From contig JAFVXK010000037.1 in NCBI GenBank assembly GCA_017501175.1, forward strand, positions 1-29,532: a stretch of DNA of 29,532 nucleotides, given 5' to 3'. Shown here piece by piece: positions 19,971-27,369 of the stretch (position 1 is its first letter; every line of letters begins with the position of its first letter). The notes beneath the pieces are model-generated. The model was given only the letters and a program-made list of their open reading frames with translations. It was not told the origin of the DNA and searched no databases. The translations under genes were made by a program, and so were the position numbers. Source of the stretch: Clostridia bacterium (lineage in GTDB: Bacteria; Bacillota_A; Clostridia; Oscillospirales; CAG-272).

Positions 19971-20417
19971 TTAAGCCATAAAGAGCTTAACTATATAATA
20001 GATTATCCCGTATAGAACGCCTGAGGCAAGACCGAAAAGAATAACAGGACCTGCCACTGTAAAAATCTTTGCTCCGACACCGAGTATGAAGCCCTCGCTT
20101 GACGAATCCATTGCCTCGGAAACGACGGCGTTTGAAAAGCCCGTGACGGGTACGAGCGTTCCCGCGCCTGCTCTTTTGGCTATTTTATCGAAAACGCCGA
20201 GAGCCGTAAGAAGAGCCGCAGATAAAATAAGAGTTGCAGTAACGAGAGCCGAGGCGAGATTTTTATCAGCTCCAAAGTAGGAGTAAAGACCGAAAAGACC
20301 CTCTCCGATAAGGCAGATAGTCCCCCCGAAGAAAAACGCCATAGCGGAGTTCTTAAAAAGAGGAGAGTGGGGGGCGTGTTTGTTTATAAGGAACTTTTTT
20401 TCTTCTTTTGTTTTCAT
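19971..20417 (-). CDS. spoVAC: Stage V sporulation protein AC
   Basis: Membrane protein of the SpoVA complex; in B. subtilis it can act as a mechanosensitive channel. The 148-residue product has several hydrophobic helices and the typical segment GAGTLVPVTGFSNAVVSEAMDSSSEGFILGVGAKIFTVAGPVI, which marks SpoVAC. ATG at 20417 has GAGG about 12 bases upstream, a longer spacing than its neighbours. It is the first gene of spoVAC-AD-AE, behind a sigma-G-like promoter. Together the three genes show that the organism forms spores. Confidence 0.93.
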   Translation of the reverse strand: MKTKEEKKFLINKHAPHSPLFKNSAMAFFFGGTICLIGEGLFGLYSYFGADKNLASALVTATLILSAALLTALGVFDKIAKRAGAGTLVPVTGFSNAVVSEAMDSSSEGFILGVGAKIFTVAGPVILFGLASGVLYGIIYYIVKLFMA

Positions 20418-20452
20418 TTTTTATATAAACCTCGCTAAAATATTCCGATAGT

Positions 20453-20481
20453 TATTTTGCGGTGAAAAAAGAGAAATATAC
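20453..20481 (-). promoter_or_regulatory. Candidate sigma-G promoter of the spoVA operon
   Basis: On the minus strand GTATA (20477-20481), 17 bp, then CAAAATA (20453-20459). The -35 fits the forespore sigma-G form, and the -10 differs from CATWHTA in one base. It starts transcription about 30 bp upstream of spoVAC. Confidence 0.45.
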
Positions 20482-20540
20482 GTATTGCTTTTTTGGCAAA
20501 AAAGATATATAATTTAAGTGTAAGATTTTTAATCCGAACC

Positions 20541-20571
20541 GCAAAAAAGAAAAGCCGTCCAAAAGGACGGC
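20541..20571 (-). terminator. Terminator after the DUF2752 gene
   Basis: GCCGTCC, loop of four, GGACGGC (20554-20571), followed on the minus strand by TTTTCTTTTTTG. It lies 15 bp past the stop codon. Confidence 0.85.
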
Positions 20572-20585
20572 ATAAAGCCAAAAGA

Positions 20586-21029
20586 CTAGAAGGAATATAG
20601 CGAATAGCCCATAATATCTCCAAGCGGGTCAATACCGAAGCAAACGAGCAGAATATTTCTCAAAATAAAATGGATAATCAGCACCGCGCCGAAAATTATG
20701 AAGGCTGTAGGGCGGTAGCTTTTTAATATCTGCGCGTCGTTTTTGACTGCGGCAATTATCATTTTTATATCAATTTCAGCCACCGCGCCTATTGCGAAGT
20801 AAAGAGGCGGGAAGCATAAAAACGAGCCTACAAGGTCAAACGAAAGAAGCCTTGTTACCGCGCGCGAGCCGCCGCAGCCCGGGCAATAGAGATGAAGGCT
20901 TTCCTTAAAGGCGCAGGTAAAAAGCTCGGGAAAACGGTTAAATAAGAGCGCATAAATCAAGGAAAGCGCGAGAATTGTGCAGTTTACGGCAAGAAAAAGT
21001 AAAATAATTCTTTTACGGCTTTTTAACAC
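20586..21029 (-). CDS. DUF2752 membrane protein
   Basis: A 147-residue protein with the CPGCGGSRA motif at residues 49-57, which defines DUF2752. It has about four hydrophobic segments: the N-terminal helix, a segment at 62-85 around LVGSFLCFPPLYFAIG, one at about 111-131, and an end rich in aromatic residues. The two cysteines could bind metal or form a disulphide, but no function is established. The start is GTG at 21029 with GGGGGT just upstream, behind a good sigma-A promoter. It stands alone between the spoVA operon and a divergent cupin gene, and a terminator follows it. Confidence 0.88.
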   Translation of the reverse strand: MLKSRKRIILLFLAVNCTILALSLIYALLFNRFPELFTCAFKESLHLYCPGCGGSRAVTRLLSFDLVGSFLCFPPLYFAIGAVAEIDIKMIIAAVKNDAQILKSYRPTAFIIFGAVLIIHFILRNILLVCFGIDPLGDIMGYSLYSF

Positions 21030-21056
21030 GGTGCACCCCCAAACTGCTTTTTTAGT

Positions 21057-21085
21057 ATTTTATCACAAAAAAGAGAATTATGCAA
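21057..21085 (-). promoter_or_regulatory. Sigma-A promoter of the DUF2752 gene
   Basis: TTGCAT (21080-21085), 17 bp, TAAAAT (21057-21062) with extended -10 TGTGA. Confidence 0.7.
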
Positions 21086-21087
21086 GT

Positions 21088-21117
21088 CCGACAGCGCTTT
21101 TGCAGGTAATTTATATT
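21088..21117 (+). promoter_or_regulatory. Weak candidate promoter of the cupin gene
   Basis: CCGACA (21088-21093), an 18-bp spacer and TATATT (21112-21117). The start point would be close to the ribosome site, so this is a weak call. Confidence 0.25.
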
Positions 21118-21132
21118 ATTAAAGGAGAAAAA

Positions 21133-21477
21133 ATGATAAAGACGAAGGAACAACTCAAAATTAAAACCGAGAAAAACAGCGAGGGAAAGGAAAAGCTTTT
21201 TCTTTCCGACCTTTCGGATTTTGACGGGAAGAACGAAAAGCTCAGAATGTTTTCTCTTGCCGAGCTTTTGCCGGGCGAGGAGGTTGAGTTCCACGTACAT
21301 ACGGGAGAGAGCGAGAGCTACTACATAATTTCGGGAAAAGGACTTTATAACGATAACGGCGAAAAAACCGAGGTTTTACCCGGCACGGTAACTCATACCC
21401 CGTCGGGAAGCGGTCACGGAATAAAGAATACGGGAAGCGAAATTCTCAGCTTTATCGCCCTTATCCTCAAGGACTGA
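21133..21477 (+). CDS. Single-domain cupin protein
   Basis: A 114-residue protein matching both cupin motifs exactly. Motif 1 is G48-x5-H54-x-H56-x4-E61-x6-G68, and motif 2 is G84-x5-P90-x-G92-x2-H95-x3-N99. The four metal ligands H54, H56, E61 and H95 are therefore present, so it should bind a divalent metal in a small beta-barrel. Such proteins range from isomerases to sugar or small-molecule binding proteins, and the substrate cannot be told. ATG at 21133 has AGGAG upstream; the frame continues upstream without a better start. Its downstream neighbour, 15 bp away, is an NAD(P)-dependent oxidoreductase, so the two may share a transcript and pathway. Confidence 0.9.
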   Translation: MIKTKEQLKIKTEKNSEGKEKLFLSDLSDFDGKNEKLRMFSLAELLPGEEVEFHVHTGESESYYIISGKGLYNDNGEKTEVLPGTVTHTPSGSGHGIKNTGSEILSFIALILKD

Positions 21478-21492
21478 TATAAAGGAAAAAAT

Positions 21493-22470
21493 ATGAAAAA
21501 CATAAGATGGGGAATAGTAGGTCCCGGAAACATTGCAAACAAATTCGCCAAAGCGGTCAAAAACGTTGAGGGGGCAGAGCTTGTTGCGGTTGCCTCGACA
21601 AACGAGGAAAGAGGAAGAGCCTTTGCCGAAAGGCACGGTATCCCGAACCTTTTCGTCGGATATGAGAAAATGGCAAAAACAGACCTTGTAGATGCCGTTT
21701 ATATTGCAACGCCGCACCCCTTTCACAAGCCTTGCGCGGAGATTTTCTTGAACGCGGGAAAGCACGTTTTATGCGAAAAGCCGGTCTGCGTTAACGCAAA
21801 AGACGCAGAGGAGCTCCTTTTGTGTGCCGAGAAAAACCGCGTTTTCCTGATGGAAGCACTTTGGACGAGATTTTTGCCCGCAATAAAAGAGGCAAAAAGG
21901 ATAGCCGACAGCGGTGAGATTGGCGAGATAAAGGGAGTTAGTGCCGATTTTTGCTACTCTCTTCTTCCTGAAGAAGAGCCGAAGATTTACCAAAACGATA
22001 TGGCGGGAGGCTCGCTTCTTGACGTCGGAGTTTACGGGCTCAATTTTGCCGCAATCTTCCTCGGAAGCAACCCCGAGAAAATAACAGCCGAGGCTACCAT
22101 TGAGTGCGGTGTTGACAGTCACACAAATATTCTTATGAAGTATAAGAACGGCTCTGTTGCGCACGTTTCCTCGGCTATAAACGTTATGAAGCCCGAGACG
22201 GCATACGTTTACGGAACCGGAGGCTACATCTCTATTCCGAATTTTTACGGAGCGCAGGAAATATCCGTGTTCGTCGGGGGAAAGGAAAGGCGTATTACAA
22301 AAAACAGCATCGGAGAGGGCTTTGAGGAGGAAATATACGAGGCTTCGAGCTGCATACGCGAGGGCAAGCTACAAAGCGACGTTATGCCGATGCGCGAGAG
22401 CATAACAATCCTTTCGCAGATGGATTGCATAAGAGAAAAAATAGGCCTAAAATATCCTTTTGACATATAA
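21493..22470 (+). CDS. Gfo/Idh/MocA family oxidoreductase
   Basis: NAD(P)-dependent dehydrogenase of 325 residues, the family's usual size. The N-terminal Rossmann fold has GPGNIA at 10-15. The catalytic EKP stands at 95-97 in VLCEKPVCV, and GGSLLDVGVY at 172-181 carries the family Asp. A C-terminal alpha/beta domain supplies substrate binding. Family members act mostly on sugars, sugar alcohols or inositols; the substrate here is not evident. The start at 21493 has AAAGGA eight bases upstream. It lies 15 bp downstream of the cupin gene, probably in one operon, and no clear terminator follows. Confidence 0.93.
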   Translation: MKNIRWGIVGPGNIANKFAKAVKNVEGAELVAVASTNEERGRAFAERHGIPNLFVGYEKMAKTDLVDAVYIATPHPFHKPCAEIFLNAGKHVLCEKPVCVNAKDAEELLLCAEKNRVFLMEALWTRFLPAIKEAKRIADSGEIGEIKGVSADFCYSLLPEEEPKIYQNDMAGGSLLDVGVYGLNFAAIFLGSNPEKITAEATIECGVDSHTNILMKYKNGSVAHVSSAINVMKPETAYVYGTGGYISIPNFYGAQEISVFVGGKERRITKNSIGEGFEEEIYEASSCIREGKLQSDVMPMRESITILSQMDCIREKIGLKYPFDI

Positions 22471-22527
22471 TTCAAGGAAAGTAATTGACAAACCGTGCGT
22501 TTGATTTGAAAAAATTAAAAACAGCTA

Positions 22528-22556
22528 TTGATAAACAATAGATTTTGTGATAGAAT
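22528..22556 (+). promoter_or_regulatory. Sigma-A promoter of the DUF4190 gene
   Basis: TTGATA (22528-22533), 17 bp, TAGAAT (22551-22556) with extended -10 TGTGA. The predicted start point is about 25 bp before the start codon. Confidence 0.75.
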
Positions 22557-22587
22557 TTATTTAGGAAGTATAGAAAGGAGCGCTGAT

Positions 22588-23049
22588 ATGAGCGACGAAT
22601 ACGAAAACAAGGCGGGTTATGAGGAACAAAATTCCTCTGATGAAAGCTATTACGGTAAATACACCGCGGGCGCGGGCGAGAAAGAGGAAAGCAACTACGC
22701 CTACAAGACGGTTATGGACGGAGTGCCGAGAAGCCGCGGCTGGTCGGTAGCGTCAATGGTGCTCGGAATTTTATCGGTGCTTTGCTGCTGCATTACCTAC
22801 GGCGGACTTATTATGGGTGCTTTGGCTATCGTTTTTGCCATCGTTTCCAGAAGAAACCTCGGTTACTTTGACGGAATGGCTATTGCGGGACTCGTGCTTG
22901 GAATAATAGGCGCAGTATTTGGAATTATGACTATTATTTCCGAGATTTATCTTTCTGCAAATCCCGAGCTTCTTGAAAATTATCTCAAGTATCTTGAGTC
23001 ACTTGAGGCGGAGCTTGAGGGCGCGGGCGGCACGACAAACGGCTTTTAA
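22588..23049 (+). CDS. DUF4190-type membrane protein
   Basis: A 153-residue protein. The first 45 residues are hydrophilic and acidic with many Tyr, Glu and Ser. Two adjoining hydrophobic helices follow, at about 52-80 (ASMVLGILSVLCCCITYGG) and 94-120 (GMAIAGLVLGIIGAVFGIM), joined by SRRNLGYFDG. This double-helix pattern is typical of DUF4190. The C-terminus ends in a Leu/Glu helix and a Gly-rich tail. ATG at 22588 is preceded by AAAGGAG. An upstream in-frame TTG at 22528 is rejected because it is the promoter -35 box. Function unknown; it stands alone, with a terminator after it. Confidence 0.85.
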   Translation: MSDEYENKAGYEEQNSSDESYYGKYTAGAGEKEESNYAYKTVMDGVPRSRGWSVASMVLGILSVLCCCITYGGLIMGALAIVFAIVSRRNLGYFDGMAIAGLVLGIIGAVFGIMTIISEIYLSANPELLENYLKYLESLEAELEGAGGTTNGF

Positions 23050-23060
23050 AATTTAACCTT

Positions 23061-23103
23061 AAAGGAGCTTTCGATTGCAGTCGGAGCTCCTTTATTTTGT
23101 TTT
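23061..23103 (+). terminator. Terminator after the DUF4190 gene
   Basis: AAAGGAGCT (23061-23069) pairs with AGCTCCTTT (23085-23093), followed by a T-rich tract (TTTATTTTGTTTTT). Confidence 0.85.
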
Positions 23104-23123
23104 TATTTTTTTACTGTTTTCTA

Positions 23124-23151
23124 TTGATTTTATTTTTATTTGTGTTAGAAT
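23124..23151 (+). promoter_or_regulatory. Sigma-A promoter of the MATE gene
   Basis: TTGATT (23124-23129), 16 bp, TAGAAT (23146-23151) with extended -10 TGTGT. Transcription would begin about 45 bp before the start codon. Confidence 0.65.
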
Positions 23152-23201
23152 ATTGTTGGACCCTTGAGATGTGGCAAAAATAAAGCCTAAAGGAGAAGAA
23201 A

Positions 23202-24581
23202 ATGACGGCAAAAAAGGAAAAGATTTCCTTAACAGAAGGACCGCTTTTCAGCAAGCTTATAGTTTACGTCATTCCTATAATTCTTGCGGGAATACTCCAG
23301 CTTCTTTATAACACCGCCGACCAAATAGTCGTCGGGCAGTTTTCGGGTGACCCGAATGCACTTGCGGCGGTGGGCTCGACTACCTCCGCTACAAGCCTTA
23401 TTATCAACGTAATAATGGGTATGAGTGCGGGAGCTATCGTTGTTCTTTCACAGGGCTTCGGAGCAAAAGAGGATAGCGTGATTTCAAAATCAGTACATAC
23501 AGTCGTTACCTTTGCGGCAATAGCCGGTGTTATCCTTGCCGCTGTTGGACTTGTGGTCTCCCGTCCTATCCTGTCGCTGATGGGAACAAAGGCTGAGCTT
23601 TTAGATTCAGCCACGCTTTATATGAGAATTATAATGTGTGGAGTTCCGGCGTCGGTCATGTACAACTTTGCGTCCTGCGTCTTTCGAGCTAAGGGCGATT
23701 CTAAGACGCCGTTTATTATTCTTGCATCAACCGGACTTGTTAACGTAGCACTGAACCTCGTTTTCGTTATCGCCTTTCGTATGGGAGTTGCCGGCGTTGC
23801 TCTTGCAACGATAATCTCGCAGCATCTTTCGGCAGCTATGGTTTTAATTCTTCTTATGAGAACGAAAGAGAGCTATCGGCTCAAGCTGAATAAGCTCGGT
23901 GTAAATCCGATTATGCTTAAGCGTCTTCTTATTGTAGGTCTTCCGTCCGGAATACAAAGCGCTCTCTTTGCTTTGTCGAACATGCTGATACAGTCCTCGA
24001 TAAACACGCTGACGATACCCGAGGTTGGCGGAGCTACCGTAGGCAGCTCGATAGAGGCTTATACCTATACCGCGATGAATGCATATTACCAAGCGGCGCT
24101 GGCGTTTGTCGGTCAGAATTTCGGAGCGGGAAGGATTGACCGTGTTAAGAAAACCCTGCTTTATTGCACACTTCAGATGCTGGTTGTGGGAATTGCGGTC
24201 GGCGGAATTGAGCTGATATTTATAAAGGAAATTGCTTCAATTTTCGTTGATATGTCGCAGCCGGGCGCTCTGGCAATAATAGACGCCGCCGCCACAAGAA
24301 GTATGATAATTATTTCCTTCTACTTCCTTTGCGGCTTGATGGAGGTTTTCACCGGTTATCAGAGAGGGCTTGGCTCGTCGCTTCGTCCGATGATAGTTAC
24401 ACTCTTCTTTGTTTGCGTACTCAGAGTTTTCTGGGCAACGCTTGTTTTCCCACGGTTTGGAACGGCAGAAAGCCTATACATAATCTATCCTATTTCATGG
24501 GCGCTTTGTTCGTTTGTCCATTTGTTTTTCTCGATAAGAATAACGCGAAAAATTGAAAAGACTAAAAAATATAATTTTTAA
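23202..24581 (+). CDS. MATE family efflux transporter
   Basis: A 459-residue multidrug and toxin extrusion antiporter with about 12 membrane helices in two homologous halves. The first half opens LFSKLIVYVIPIILAGILQLLYNTADQIVVGQFSG, which is the typical start of the family's N-terminal MatE domain; the second half begins near residue 235. Transport is driven by Na+ or H+, and the drug or metabolite exported is unknown. ATG at 23202 has AAAGGAG upstream. It has its own promoter and lies 13 bp before the first NodB-type deacetylase gene, so all three may be co-transcribed. Confidence 0.94.
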   Translation: MTAKKEKISLTEGPLFSKLIVYVIPIILAGILQLLYNTADQIVVGQFSGDPNALAAVGSTTSATSLIINVIMGMSAGAIVVLSQGFGAKEDSVISKSVHTVVTFAAIAGVILAAVGLVVSRPILSLMGTKAELLDSATLYMRIIMCGVPASVMYNFASCVFRAKGDSKTPFIILASTGLVNVALNLVFVIAFRMGVAGVALATIISQHLSAAMVLILLMRTKESYRLKLNKLGVNPIMLKRLLIVGLPSGIQSALFALSNMLIQSSINTLTIPEVGGATVGSSIEAYTYTAMNAYYQAALAFVGQNFGAGRIDRVKKTLLYCTLQMLVVGIAVGGIELIFIKEIASIFVDMSQPGALAIIDAAATRSMIIISFYFLCGLMEVFTGYQRGLGSSLRPMIVTLFFVCVLRVFWATLVFPRFGTAESLYIIYPISWALCSFVHLFFSIRITRKIEKTKKYNF

Positions 24582-24594
24582 AAGGAGAGCAACC

Positions 24595-25431
24595 GTGGCT
24601 ATATTGATGAGATTTCCCGGATTTAAGAGAAAGGTCTTTACCGTAAGCTACGACGACGGAACGGTACACGATAGGAGAATGCTCGAAATTATGACGAAGC
24701 ACGGCATCAAGGGTACGCTTAACGTGAACTCTTCCCTGATTGTTGATAGAAAGCCTACGAAGTTTGTGCACCTTACGGCAGAGGAGCTTTTAGAGCTCGT
24801 AGAGAAAAGCGGCTTCGAGGTAGCCGTGCACGGTCACCGCCATCTTTCACTTGCGGAGGTTGAGACGGGTGTTGCGACCTACGACGTTATGAAGGACCGC
24901 GAGGTGTTTGAGGCACTCTTCGGCAGAGTTATAAAGGGTATGGCGTATGCAAACGGCTCCTATAGCGACGAGGTTGTAGATATGCTGAAGAGGTGCGGCA
25001 TAGAGTATTCGAGAACGACGGTTTCGACGAAAAAGTTCGATATGCCGTCGGATTGGCTCAGACTTCCCGCGACCTGCCATCACAACAACCCGACGCTTAT
25101 GGATTTAGCGCGCGAATTCGTAGAGCGCGAGGAGATGCGTTACTTCTGGCGTAACGCGCCGATGCTCTTTTACGTTTGGGGACACAGCTCGGAGCTTCAG
25201 AGGGATAAAAACTGGGAGGTCTTTGAAGAGCTCTGCGAGTACGTCGGAGGCAGAGAAGACGTCTGGTACGCGACAAACGGCGAGATTTACGAGTACGATA
25301 TGGCGTACAGAGCGCTCCGTCACGCGTCGGACCAGCGGATTATCCACAACCCCTCGGCTCTTGACGTCTACCTGCGCGTAGATAGCAGGGACGTCCTTGT
25401 CCCCGCGGGAAAGACAGTAAAAATAGGCTGA
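24595..25431 (+). CDS. Polysaccharide deacetylase family protein, copy 1
   Basis: NodB-homology (CE4-like) protein of 278 residues. The metal-binding motifs are visible: SYDDGT with D20 and D21, and HGHRH (79-83) with the H-x3-H spacing of the second motif. A late His, H197 in YVWGHSSEL, could be the catalytic base. The third motif (normally R-Y/F-P-x-G) reads AYANGSYSD and lacks the Arg, so activity or substrate may be unusual. A C-terminal beta domain follows. GTG at 24595 is chosen because AAAGGAG lies just upstream and the resulting N-terminus aligns with copy 2 downstream. No signal peptide is seen, so the protein looks cytoplasmic; the substrate is unknown. Confidence 0.85.
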   Translation: MAILMRFPGFKRKVFTVSYDDGTVHDRRMLEIMTKHGIKGTLNVNSSLIVDRKPTKFVHLTAEELLELVEKSGFEVAVHGHRHLSLAEVETGVATYDVMKDREVFEALFGRVIKGMAYANGSYSDEVVDMLKRCGIEYSRTTVSTKKFDMPSDWLRLPATCHHNNPTLMDLAREFVEREEMRYFWRNAPMLFYVWGHSSELQRDKNWEVFEELCEYVGGREDVWYATNGEIYEYDMAYRALRHASDQRIIHNPSALDVYLRVDSRDVLVPAGKTVKIG

Positions 25432-25843
25432 TTTTCAGCATTTACACACAGAGATAATAAAAGCCAAAGGAGAATAAAATGTCTATCAAGTTCAAATTTC
25501 CGAATTTCAAGAGAAAGGCATTCACCGTCAGCTACGACGACGGCACGATACACGATAGGAGAATGCTCGAAATTATGACGAAGCACGGCATCAAGGGTAC
25601 GCTTAACGTGAACTCTTCCCTGATTGTTGACAGAAAGCCGACGAAGTTTGTGCACCTTACGGCAGAGGAGCTTTTAGAGCTCGTAGAGAAAAGCGGCTTC
25701 GAGGTAGCCGTGCACGGTCACCGTCATCTCTCGCTTGCCGACGTTGAGCCCGGAATTGCAACCTACGACGTTATGAAGGACCGCGAGGTGTTTGAGGCAC
25801 TCTTCGGCAGAGTTATAAAGGGTATGGCGTATGCAAACGGCTC
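24666..25843 (+). repeat. Near-identical blocks in the tandem deacetylase genes
   Basis: Copy 1 at 24666-24839 matches copy 2 at 25550-25723 with two differences in 174 bases (offset 884). Copy 1 at 24877-24959 matches 25761-25843 without difference over 83 bases. Between the blocks, 37 bases differ at about 11 positions, and beyond 24960 the genes diverge. Confidence 0.9.
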
Positions 25844-26312
25844 GTGTAGCGACGAGGTTGTCGATCTTCTTAAAAAATGCGGTATTGAGTATGCCAGAAC
25901 GACGGTGTCAACCGGAAAATTCGACCTGCCTACAAACTGGCTGCTGCTTCCCGCAACCTGCCATCACAAGAGCGCGAAGCTTATGGATTTTGCACGTGAG
26001 TTCGTTGGCAAGGAGGACGATCCGAACTTTATGCGCAATAACCCGATGCTCTTCTACGTCTGGGGACACAGCTACGAGTTTGACAGAGATAACAACTGGG
26101 AGGTTCTCGAGGAGCTCTGCGAGTACGTCGGAGGCAGGGAGGATGTCTGGTACGCGACAAACGGCGAGATTTACGAGTATCACAAGGCGTATAAGTCGCT
26201 CCGCTTCTCCTGCGACGAGAGTCTTGTTCATAACCCCTCGGCACTCGACGTTTACTTCCAGGCAAACGGCGAAAACGTAGTTGTTCACGCCGGCGAAACG
26301 GTAAGACTTTAA
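25479..26312 (+). CDS. Polysaccharide deacetylase family protein, copy 2
   Basis: A 277-residue paralogue of the gene just upstream, in tandem with a 47-bp gap. It keeps the SYDDGT and HGHRH motifs and the late GHSYEF His, and shares long identical stretches at the DNA level with copy 1. The third motif is again without Arg (AYANGSCSDEV). The C-terminal part (residues 130-277) is more diverged, including FKANW-like and KEDDPNFMRNN differences, so the two may act on different substrates. ATG at 25479 follows AAAGGAG. A bidirectional terminator closes the group. Function is unproven beyond the CE4 family. Confidence 0.85.
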   Translation: MSIKFKFPNFKRKAFTVSYDDGTIHDRRMLEIMTKHGIKGTLNVNSSLIVDRKPTKFVHLTAEELLELVEKSGFEVAVHGHRHLSLADVEPGIATYDVMKDREVFEALFGRVIKGMAYANGSCSDEVVDLLKKCGIEYARTTVSTGKFDLPTNWLLLPATCHHKSAKLMDFAREFVGKEDDPNFMRNNPMLFYVWGHSYEFDRDNNWEVLEELCEYVGGREDVWYATNGEIYEYHKAYKSLRFSCDESLVHNPSALDVYFQANGENVVVHAGETVRL

Positions 26313-26322
26313 TAAAAAACGC

Positions 26323-26366
26323 AAAAAGGAAGCATTTCGGCTATAAACCGATTTACTTCCTTTTTT
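26323..26366. terminator. Bidirectional terminator between deacetylase copy 2 and the SDR gene
   Basis: AAAAAGGAAG (26323-26332) and CTTCCTTTTT (26356-26365) form a 10-bp stem with A- and T-runs on the outer sides, and a partial inner stem of TCGG and CCGA. It serves both converging genes. Confidence 0.85.
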
Positions 26367-26387
26367 ATTATATAAAGGTAGAATGAC

Positions 26388-27188
26388 TTAAGGACGAAGT
26401 CCCATACCGCCCTCAAGCGTGAGGGTTTCTCCGTTCATAAACTTGAAGTCGGGGCTCGCAAGCTGAACGCAAACTCTGCCTATCTCGGTTTCAGGGTCGC
26501 CGAAATGTCCCGCAGGGGGCATTTTTACGTTAGCCTTGAAGGCGTCGGGGTATGCCTTCTCGAAGTTTTCGAGCTGCGCCGTCCATGCGAGAGGGCAGAT
26601 TATGTTGGTATTGATGCCGTCCTTTGCCCATTCGGTTGCCGCAACGCGAGAAAGACCGCGGATACCCTCCTTTGCCGCTGCGTAGGAGCACTGTCCGTAG
26701 TTGCCGAAAAGTCCTGCGCCCGAGGCGAAGTTGATGATAGAGCCCTTTGTTTCCTTGAGGTATGGATAGCACGCCTTCATGTAATAGAAGGTTGCGTAAA
26801 GACCCGAATACATAGCAAGATTGAACTGCTCTGTGGTGTGGTCCTGAATGGCAACGCCGGAGGCAGATGCCTGCGCGTTGTTGATAAGAACGTCAATGCG
26901 TCCGAATGTACGGATGGTCTCCTCGACGACGCCCTTTGCGATAGCCTCGTTGTCAGCGCCCTCCGAAATATCTGCGGAAAGTGCGAGAACCTTGATGCCG
27001 TATTTTGACTCAAGCTCTTCCTTTGCCTTTTCAAGCTTTGCTGTATTTCGTCCGGTAATCACGAGGTTTGCGCCTTCCTTTGCGTATGCGGTAGCAATGC
27101 CGTAGCCGATAGAGCCGCATCTGCCGTCGGAAAGTGTGGCGTAGCCGGCACCGGTGATTATTGCGGTTTTACCCTTTAAAAAGCTCAT
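26388..27188 (-). CDS. Short-chain dehydrogenase/reductase (SDR)
   Basis: A 266-residue NAD(P)-dependent oxidoreductase of the classical SDR family. The cofactor site begins TGAG at 12-15. Instead of the usual compact TGxxxGIG it has a 10-residue insertion (YATLSDGRCG) before SIGYGIA. The NNAQ motif is at 103-106, and the catalytic S156, Y169 and K173 are in place (YAAAK). The C-terminus ends LTLEGGMGLRP. ATG at 27188 is chosen because AAAGGAG stands seven bases upstream. The substrate is not evident: carbonyl, alcohol or sterol reductions are all possible. It is separately transcribed behind a perfect -35 promoter. Confidence 0.9.
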   Translation of the reverse strand: MSFLKGKTAIITGAGYATLSDGRCGSIGYGIATAYAKEGANLVITGRNTAKLEKAKEELESKYGIKVLALSADISEGADNEAIAKGVVEETIRTFGRIDVLINNAQASASGVAIQDHTTEQFNLAMYSGLYATFYYMKACYPYLKETKGSIINFASGAGLFGNYGQCSYAAAKEGIRGLSRVAATEWAKDGINTNIICPLAWTAQLENFEKAYPDAFKANVKMPPAGHFGDPETEIGRVCVQLASPDFKFMNGETLTLEGGMGLRP

Positions 27189-27219
27189 TTTTTTCTCCTT
27201 TTGAACCATTTTGTTTTAA

Positions 27220-27248
27220 AGTATATCATATTTTAAGGTATATGTCAA
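27220..27248 (-). promoter_or_regulatory. Sigma-A promoter of the SDR gene
   Basis: TTGACA (27243-27248), 17 bp, TATACT (27220-27225) on the minus strand. The -35 lies in the T-tract end of the terminator just upstream. Confidence 0.85.
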
Positions 27249-27277
27249 TAAAAATCGGGAGATTTATTCCCCCGATT
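27247..27277 (-). terminator. Terminator upstream of the SDR promoter
   Basis: AATCGGG-G-GA, loop ATAAA, TC-T-CCCGATT forms a 10-bp stem (one G-U) on the minus strand, then TTTATT. It ends either the ZIP gene transcript or the candidate small RNA, and insulates the SDR promoter. Confidence 0.75.
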
Positions 27278-27369
27278 GTGAGCAGAATGCGCGTGAGCCG
27301 TTACGTGCGGCGAGCTATGCAAGCTCTTTTTCGACTTGAGATAGTCACGGCCCTTATTTGTTACCCTGC
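27250..27369 (-). ncRNA. Candidate small RNA, about 120 nt
   Basis: A minus-strand unit with a promoter (27376-27404) and a terminator (27247-27277) but no coding frame of note. Within it, GCCGT and ACGGC can close a stem enclosing two hairpins: GACT/AGTC and GAGCT-TGCAT-AGCTC. No known RNA family is recognised. An alternative is that this is simply a long 3' untranslated region of the ZIP gene, which ends 147 bp upstream of the promoter start point. Confidence 0.35.

Noticed and set aside
22528..22587. 20-residue extension of the DUF4190 protein from TTG
   Set aside because: The TTG is the first base of a TTGATA -35 box and an AAAGGAG site precedes the later ATG.
26880..27188. FabI-type enoyl reductase instead of a classical SDR
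   Set aside because: SIGYGIA resembles the FabI motif, but the catalytic YxxxK and NNA motifs are those of classical SDRs.
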